In this document: positions 58,203 to 64,000 of the stretch, in pieces | How positions within the stretch are numbered: the stretch's first letter is position 1 | Layout: each line of letters begins with the position of its first letter | Assembly (NCBI GenBank): GCA_963969595.1 | Contig: OZ018415.1 | Span: 8,308,001 to 8,372,000 of the forward strand | Length of the DNA: 64,000 nucleotides | Reading direction: 5' to 3' | Source of the DNA: Neckera pumila | Taxonomy: Eukaryota > Streptophyta > Bryopsida > Hypnales > Neckeraceae | Position numbers and translations under genes: made by a program | The notes under the pieces: generated by a model | Databases searched by the model: none | Seen by the model: only the letters and a program-made list of their open reading frames with translations | Told to the model about the DNA's origin: nothing

Positions 58203-61200
58203 TCACTTGTGGTACAAGAAGACAATACCAAACACGAAAAAAGCTATCATCTGCACGCGTAACCACCACCACATAATCAAGTCAATAAGGGATAGCCAGG
58301 TCAGGATCCCATCGCTCTATAGGATCTAACTTCGAAGCTTACAAGAAACTAACCGACTTCACGGATGTTGTAAACATCTATTCCTCTCAACTGAGGGCAT
58401 TTGTTCAATGCCGAAAAAATTGAAAAGACATTTACCAAAATAACTCTACTATGCTACGGACAGATTCGTATATAATATTTGTGATAGCAATGATAGATTT
58501 AACCTTACAAATAAAATTTAAAACTCAACTTACAACTCTTGTTCCCACATCAACTCCAAATTATTCTTCCAAGTTGCATTAAACGAAGGATCCTTGAAAA
58601 TCTTCAAAATAGGAGAAGGGTACAAGCCTACAGGGGATAGCGGAAATGATGAGCACCCAATTAACTGGAACGCTTACAAACCAACTATACACGAAGGATA
58701 ATTGTCCAGAAACGCATACCGTAGAGAATGAAGCTCCGTAATAAGGGAAGGCAGATAGAATGAATCGTTCGTACTCATCATGCCGGAACGGCCTCACTGG
58801 AATCTGAGGAAACATGAAAAAGAAATGAGCAATCGTATTCGATAACCACCTTACTTCCATGTCCACAGAATTGGATATCCAATAACCAACATCCTCAGCT
58901 AGTTCAGCGTGAATGAGGCCTTATGAAATTAGTAATACAGCAGTAATGTATAGACAATGCAACCTACAACACAGAACAGTACTAACAATACTAAGCCATC
59001 ATAATAGAACTCAAATGACTGAATATTGTACAGGAAAAGGAGTGTGCACCTGTTTCGCCAAGTTAAGTGATGTGTAACCCAGTCGATTTTGCTCAACCTT
59101 GAATTGGAAAACGCCATACACATCTGGAATTTGAAACTCCGTGAAATACAATCCCTGCACCATTAAACCAAAGGAATATGAGTTCAAAATCTGGTATCGC
59201 ATCTTAAAAACTTATAGAGAAACAGCTGTAAAACTTGAGTGGATCGCCACATATAAAACTGAGACAAGCTTGGTGTGAGAAACTGGGAAGACAGTGAAAA
59301 AATATATAAGCCTTTCCCAAATGTATTATTTCTTTCTAGCTTCCAGCTAGACTGGTAACCACAAAATTGGAAACCAGAGACTGATCTAAAACGCAAAAAA
59401 CAACAAGAAAAACATCGCCATATGATTTGATTTGACACGAATGATAAGCTCGTCAAATAAACAAACATGCCCGCTCCTAACAAGGCAAAGAAATCAGTAC
59501 CTTGCCATCGTGAGAAAGAGTCTTGAGAACATATGGACTCATCATGTAAAACTGAAGTTGAACGTCATCGGCCTGATATGGCTGCCACTTCTTGCCATTC
59601 CATTCGTGTATCTCTAAAGAATACCTCTGGAGACACAAATGAAGAAAAATATGAGGTATGGTCATAAATTTTGGTCGGTGAAAGGTGTACAACAAACACA
59701 TCATGGATACCAATGGCAGGCGACTGTCTTGGAAACTAAAATCACTTGAGGTTGAAACTTCAGATCATTGCCACGTGAAAAGGATAAAAGATTCCCCGAA
59801 CAACTTACAGCATTGTCAGTAATCCGGTACATAGAAGGCTCATTGGTCTCTCCAATCTTGTGGTGATGCACATTTGCAGCCTGTCATGAAGATCCAAATC
59901 CCCACATAAAAAATTAAGGGCACATATTTCTATGGTTATCAATAGAACAATTGAAAAAATAAAATGTTCTTTGTCTAGGAAGAACTGAAATCAGGAAAAA
60001 AAGAAGGTGCCCAGTCCTCCATTGCAATTCAAAGAAATCTTGAAAATGTTACATTCCAGTGCTAAGAAAGTCAAAGCAGACCCATCTGTGCTTGGAGTAA
60101 ATTGAAATACATGATAAGCATTAACAATACGGCAGTTCAGAGAAAAAAAGGAAAGATTTCCATTTAATGAGATAAAAAAACTAAAACATGACATTAATAT
60201 TTGAATCCATAAAACAAACTTGCATAGCGCATACCTTAAGATGACCTCTTTCATGAAAAGTCCACTTGGTAAGCTCTACGGCAAATTGCTGGTTACCAGA
60301 TTTCTCATGCCTAGTCAAGGACAAAAATATACCTTCAATATTCTGCAATAATCTAAATCATAACTTACAGTTGAGCCCAACTTTGCTCTCTAGCAATGAC
60401 AGAAAGCAGTACATTGTTACTACAGCATCATGCACAATGACACTAACAAAATTAGCACACGTCTAATTAAATCTAGCAATCTCATCATGGACTTAAATTT
60501 CAGGGCTGGAGAAATAAACCGTAGAGTCCAGAAAATCAACAAGTCATTGCATAAACAGCACTTACTTAATCTCACTGCCAGACTGTTTTAGGGAAGACTC
60601 AAAGAACCTGCACAAACAAACCAAACCTTACATGAAAATGCCCATCTCATTCAAGTAATTGATGAAGCAAATTAGACAAGAGCAAACACGAGACACAGAT
60701 AGAAGTAATTAAAAGGATCGCAAATAAACTATCATTGTGTGAAGCTAACAACAACAGATTGTTCACTAGTCCCTTCTAGAAACAGTAGTTACCTCTTGGT
60801 CAAATTCTATGTAATGCTATTGAAGAAAGAGTTGCCAGTATATGTATATCACCACAGCATGGTAAGTCAAGAAAGAGCATACTCACTTATTGCTAAACAG
60901 CTCCAAGGAGCCAGAGATCATAATTCGAGCATTGTTCCTTGCCTGCAAACAAGAAGTGGCTTATCATGAGATAAGGAGTGTTTGTAGATCCATCCCATTA
61001 TATGACACCCTGAGCATACGTACTAACACATCTTTGTCCACAATCAAGAACCACCTATCAAGTGACATACAAAACATAGAAACACATGTGAAAGTCGTGC
61101 AGGATTACAATCACATGAAGAAGTCAACCCAAACATGTAGATTCATGTGAACTAACAAAGAAATGGTTGGCATATAAGCAGGATTGAGGTCATCCGTGAA

Positions 61201-62856
61201 CACGTTGGCAGAATATGTACCTGAACTACGGAGACTAAAGAAATGGAGGTGCCAATTAAATTAGGTAGGTCTGTAATCTCAGCGCCAACCTTCCCAGAAA
61301 ATGCAGACGGAGATGCAGAAAGAACCTTGATACCCTACAAAATGAGAAATGGGATGTTTGAACATTAGAAAATAGCTCTAAAATGTGTATATCACCACGA
61401 GGGACCAAAATTCATATAAATAACCCTAGTTGATGCAGACTAAAAGGAAAACTAACTCAGTGCTACTTGACATGATTAGAAGCAATACGATGCGGCTCAT
61501 CTAACCTTCAAACAACCTATCAAAAAGCTGATCGCGTCCTACGCGCAAGCTTAAACTCCAATTCGTTATTGCTTTGATTTTGAGTTGACAGACTCTTCGT
61601 AAAGGATAATCAGGACAATGACAAGGATTATTGACCAGGACATCAGGCTTTACAACCACTATACATCCAGATGACAGGACTTGGTAGCCACATAAATAAG
61701 CACTCCACTAAAGCAAATAAACAAGTTACGCATTAATGAACTCTCGGAATGGATTGCCAGGTATGGATTGTGCAAAAATAAACAGGTAAAAAGGTGTACC
61801 AGTTCACTTGTCGGGTTAAGAGTGTGTCCAAGACCACGGAACAGAATAGGTTCCTGCGAAACACATTTGTTGGAGAAATGTGATGATGAAGGTGAGCAAT
61901 GAAGCAACTAATAAATATCATAACATGCAAACTTTTCTTCAATCCAGATGCAGAACTGACTTTGATAGAAACATCGAAGTCATCTGCAATGAACCCCAAA
62001 CAAACTTTTCTACGTGTAAGGCATGTCCACATCTGTAAAATGTTTTTAAACCTACCTTGATGCCTTCTGATCCTAGAATCACAGGGGAGTCGATCAGATT
62101 GTCAGCTGCAATAAGAGAGTGATCAGAACCAAGCTTGGTAACTGCGTACTTAATATGATCAATCACAACGGCCTTATGAAACTGCACATGGCAACACACA
62201 ACGATTATCAGTAAAGAGATTCACAACGTTATTCAATATCAACGTAGAATGCAATACTATTTTTACTAAAGTACCTCATCAAAATCAGCGCCACATTCGG
62301 TAGCAATTTCGCGAATAGCCTCTGAGGTTGTGGAGTCCGCTGCTAGAATTAAGTCGTGACCAGAGTCCACGAAGTCCATAACTGCAGCGGCATCAAGACT
62401 GCCACCCAAACCTGAAAAGGAGACAACAGCTAACCGTTAAACACAAAGTTACGTTCCGTAGCTTCACGAGGAGCTCCTAAAATAATCCAGATGCATGCCC
62501 CAATGTGTGCATACGACTAGCTTGTAAATCCATCTAAAGCTAACACCCCAGTCCGTGATGACATGACAACCTTCAACCTGCATTGCTTCGACTGCTGGAC
62601 TCACCAACCTCTCTGGTGTCCCATATGTCATAGAAAAGCGTAACATTCATTTGGAACAAGATAGTCATCATCCTCGATTTTCATTTAACAGAAGCAACGC
62701 TCACAACGCTATTTCAACAACTACGCATGTTTTGAATGTACTTACTTTCAACTTTGGGCGCAAACAAGATGAGGGCATCGTAAGGGTAAGATCCATGTGA
62801 TTGGAGTGCCAGGTTAGGGTCATCCGCCAACTTGATGTCGAGCTCAAAACCCCTGT
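58203..62856 (-). CDS. OST48: Oligosaccharyltransferase 48-kDa subunit, 5'-partial
   Basis: Subunit of the ER-membrane complex that transfers the lipid-linked glycan to Asn of nascent proteins (human DDOST, yeast Wbp1, Arabidopsis DGL1). Exons, minus strand: 62746-62856, 62275-62411, 62056-62181, 61800-61853, 61221-61334, 60887-60942, 60566-60607, 60235-60310, 59809-59880, 59501-59626, 59050-59154, 58720-58803, 58203-58250; all GT-AG, phases consistent, about 382 residues. Landmarks in order: [138 protein letters not shown] and a final 15-codon exon completing the membrane anchor ([12 protein letters not shown]). Against a family length near 435, the signal peptide and first ~50 residues are missing; their exon was not found up to 64000. 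Confidence 0.95.
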
Positions 62857-63533
62857 CTGCACCATATAGCCAACAATAGTCAAGCAAAAGCAAAAGCAAC
62901 ACTGACTCATACCAATTCTACTCTTCAAAGAGATGAAAGATAAACCCTCACATTACGAGGCTGCTTCAAAGAGGTCAATCTCAGCAGAAATATTTAGCAA
63001 GCAAATCTCTTTACTACCAAACACTCTTCCCATCAGTCACTCTCCTAGGTAGGTATTTGGCTACGTTCCTTCCGAAACCTTGATCTTTCTGACTTCACAT
63101 TATAATCCGTGCTCTTGCCAAGCGAGTCTAGAAACCAAGTATTCCTAGCACCTCAAACGAGAACTGCAGTCTAAAGCCAAACATACAGTTCTCACAATAA
63201 TTACGCACCGTTGCCTGAACATACAGCTTCCGCTGTACAGACAAGTCTATCCAAATTAATCAGCATATTTCCCAACTCAAATCTATGTGTCCAAACATAC
63301 AAGAGACCCATGATGCTGATAAGAATACAACTAACGTCCCAAGGTTCTCAGTGAGCCGAAAAGTCACAAAAATATTTCCTCGCGATCGTAACTCAGGGAA
63401 TTGTAAACTGAGATCTACCGACAAAATGTCTTAAATGATCAAAATCTAGTACAGTATCACCACTCAATAACAAACGATCCGAGGCACAGTTAGCATGCCA
63501 GCATAAACGAATGAACGCCGCAGAATTCAACAC
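62857..63533 (-). other. OST48 intron 1 (part)
   Basis: The sequence upstream of the first recognised exon on the minus strand. No frame encodes the expected signal peptide or the early conserved region, so this is taken as intron. Confidence 0.55.
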
Positions 63534-64000
63534 AATGAATCCGAAAAATGTAACCTAATGTTGCGAGTGAACGACCTCTAAGCCAGCCAAACACTAGTTC
63601 ATATTTCCTCATCAGGTACCAAAACTCGACGAACTTCAAAATCCACGGAACGAATCAAATTGCAAATCGAACAAAACAATGTTCCCCGAACCGAATCGAA
63701 GTAAGACAAAAGCCACACGATTACCAATGAATTCGAAAAAACGTAGCCAGATGACGCAAAGGAACAATCTCTAAGCCAGTCAAAAACTAGGTTACATTCC
63801 CACATCGGCTACCATAACCCGGATGACCTAAACTTCAGAGTCCAAACCAAATTCCCGAAATCGATCCAAAACCACAGATTACCTAAAGAATTCGAAAATG
63901 TGACAAGTAAACAACCATTTGAGTGAGCCAAAAAATTAAGTTACATTTCCACATCGAGTACGATGACCCGATGAGCTAAACTTCAACTCCACGGGACGTA
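63534..64000. repeat. Diverged tandem repeats at the window edge
   Basis: Units begin near 63534, 63726 and 63884 with AA(T/A)GAATTCGAAAA-like text, then CTAAGCCAG(C/T)CAA or GTGAGCCAAAA, (G/A)TTACATT(C/T)CCACATC and a closing block with AACTTCA(A/G)A. Spacing is about 192 and 158 bp. They probably lie in OST48 intron 1 or its 5' region. The minus-strand frame at 63599-63805 is a repeat translation. Confidence 0.75.

Noticed and set aside
63599..63805. Minus-strand frame ending RRVLVPDEE, which recalls the OST48 N-terminal RRVLVLLDD region
   Set aside because: It lies within diverged tandem repeats, stops at once after the match, and lacks the following conserved segment and a phase-1 donor.
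1..64000. CRISPR arrays, bacterial operons, rRNA or tRNA genes
   Set aside because: No regular repeat-spacer array, no ribosome-binding-site-linked gene runs, and no sequence with both tRNA A- and B-box patterns and a cloverleaf was found by eye.

Overview
This is nuclear DNA of a land plant: GT-AG introns, long AT-rich intergenic stretches, plant-type transposon relics and two clearly plant-like housekeeping genes. The kinase relic belongs to a type I associate with large families in bryophytes and lycophytes. A piggyBac transposase is present and the OST48 protein is rather diverged from flowering plants. I therefore lean to a non-seed plant (moss, liverwort or lycophyte), but this is an inference.

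Layout. 1-12.4 kb is intergenic, with a 24-base G run, a PIF/Harbinger-type MITE and foldback repeats. 12.4-13 kb holds a small GC-rich patch of unknown meaning. 13-19.2 kb is very AT-rich with non-autonomous elements. 19.2-25.56 kb is one ~910 bp TTAA-flanked element split by a 5.4 kb insertion that has an 11-bp target duplication; inside the insertion sits a remarkable field of diverged palindromes, one of them perfect with 39-bp arms, arranged as a larger inverted repeat. 25.56-31.99 kb is a compositionally distinct block, probably one piggyBac element, with a broken transposase at 28.7-30.2 kb. 33.5-36.8 kb is a DnaJ/J-domain gene of five exons, preceded by tandem repeats that run up to its start codon. 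39.4-41.3 kb is a locus with a tandem duplication and a good box C/D snoRNA candidate. 42.9-45.5 kb is another TTAA element, a tandem repeat and four consecutive hairpins. 46.6-47.9 kb is a dead protein kinase. 48.6-53.1 kb holds two CACTA-like elements, and 54-57.7 kb further MITEs and TTAA elements. 58.2-62.9 kb, minus strand, is the oligosaccharyltransferase subunit OST48 gene, 13 exons read, with its first exon probably beyond the window edge.

The intact genes are unrelated in function: a probable organelle-targeted J-protein cochaperone, an ER glycosylation subunit and a possible rRNA-modification guide RNA. The unifying theme is transposition. About ten TTAA-flanked elements of several sizes surround one transposase relic of the superfamily known to use TTAA targets, which suggests a local autonomous/non-autonomous piggyBac community. 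The palindrome field at 20.2-22.8 kb is the least explained structure.
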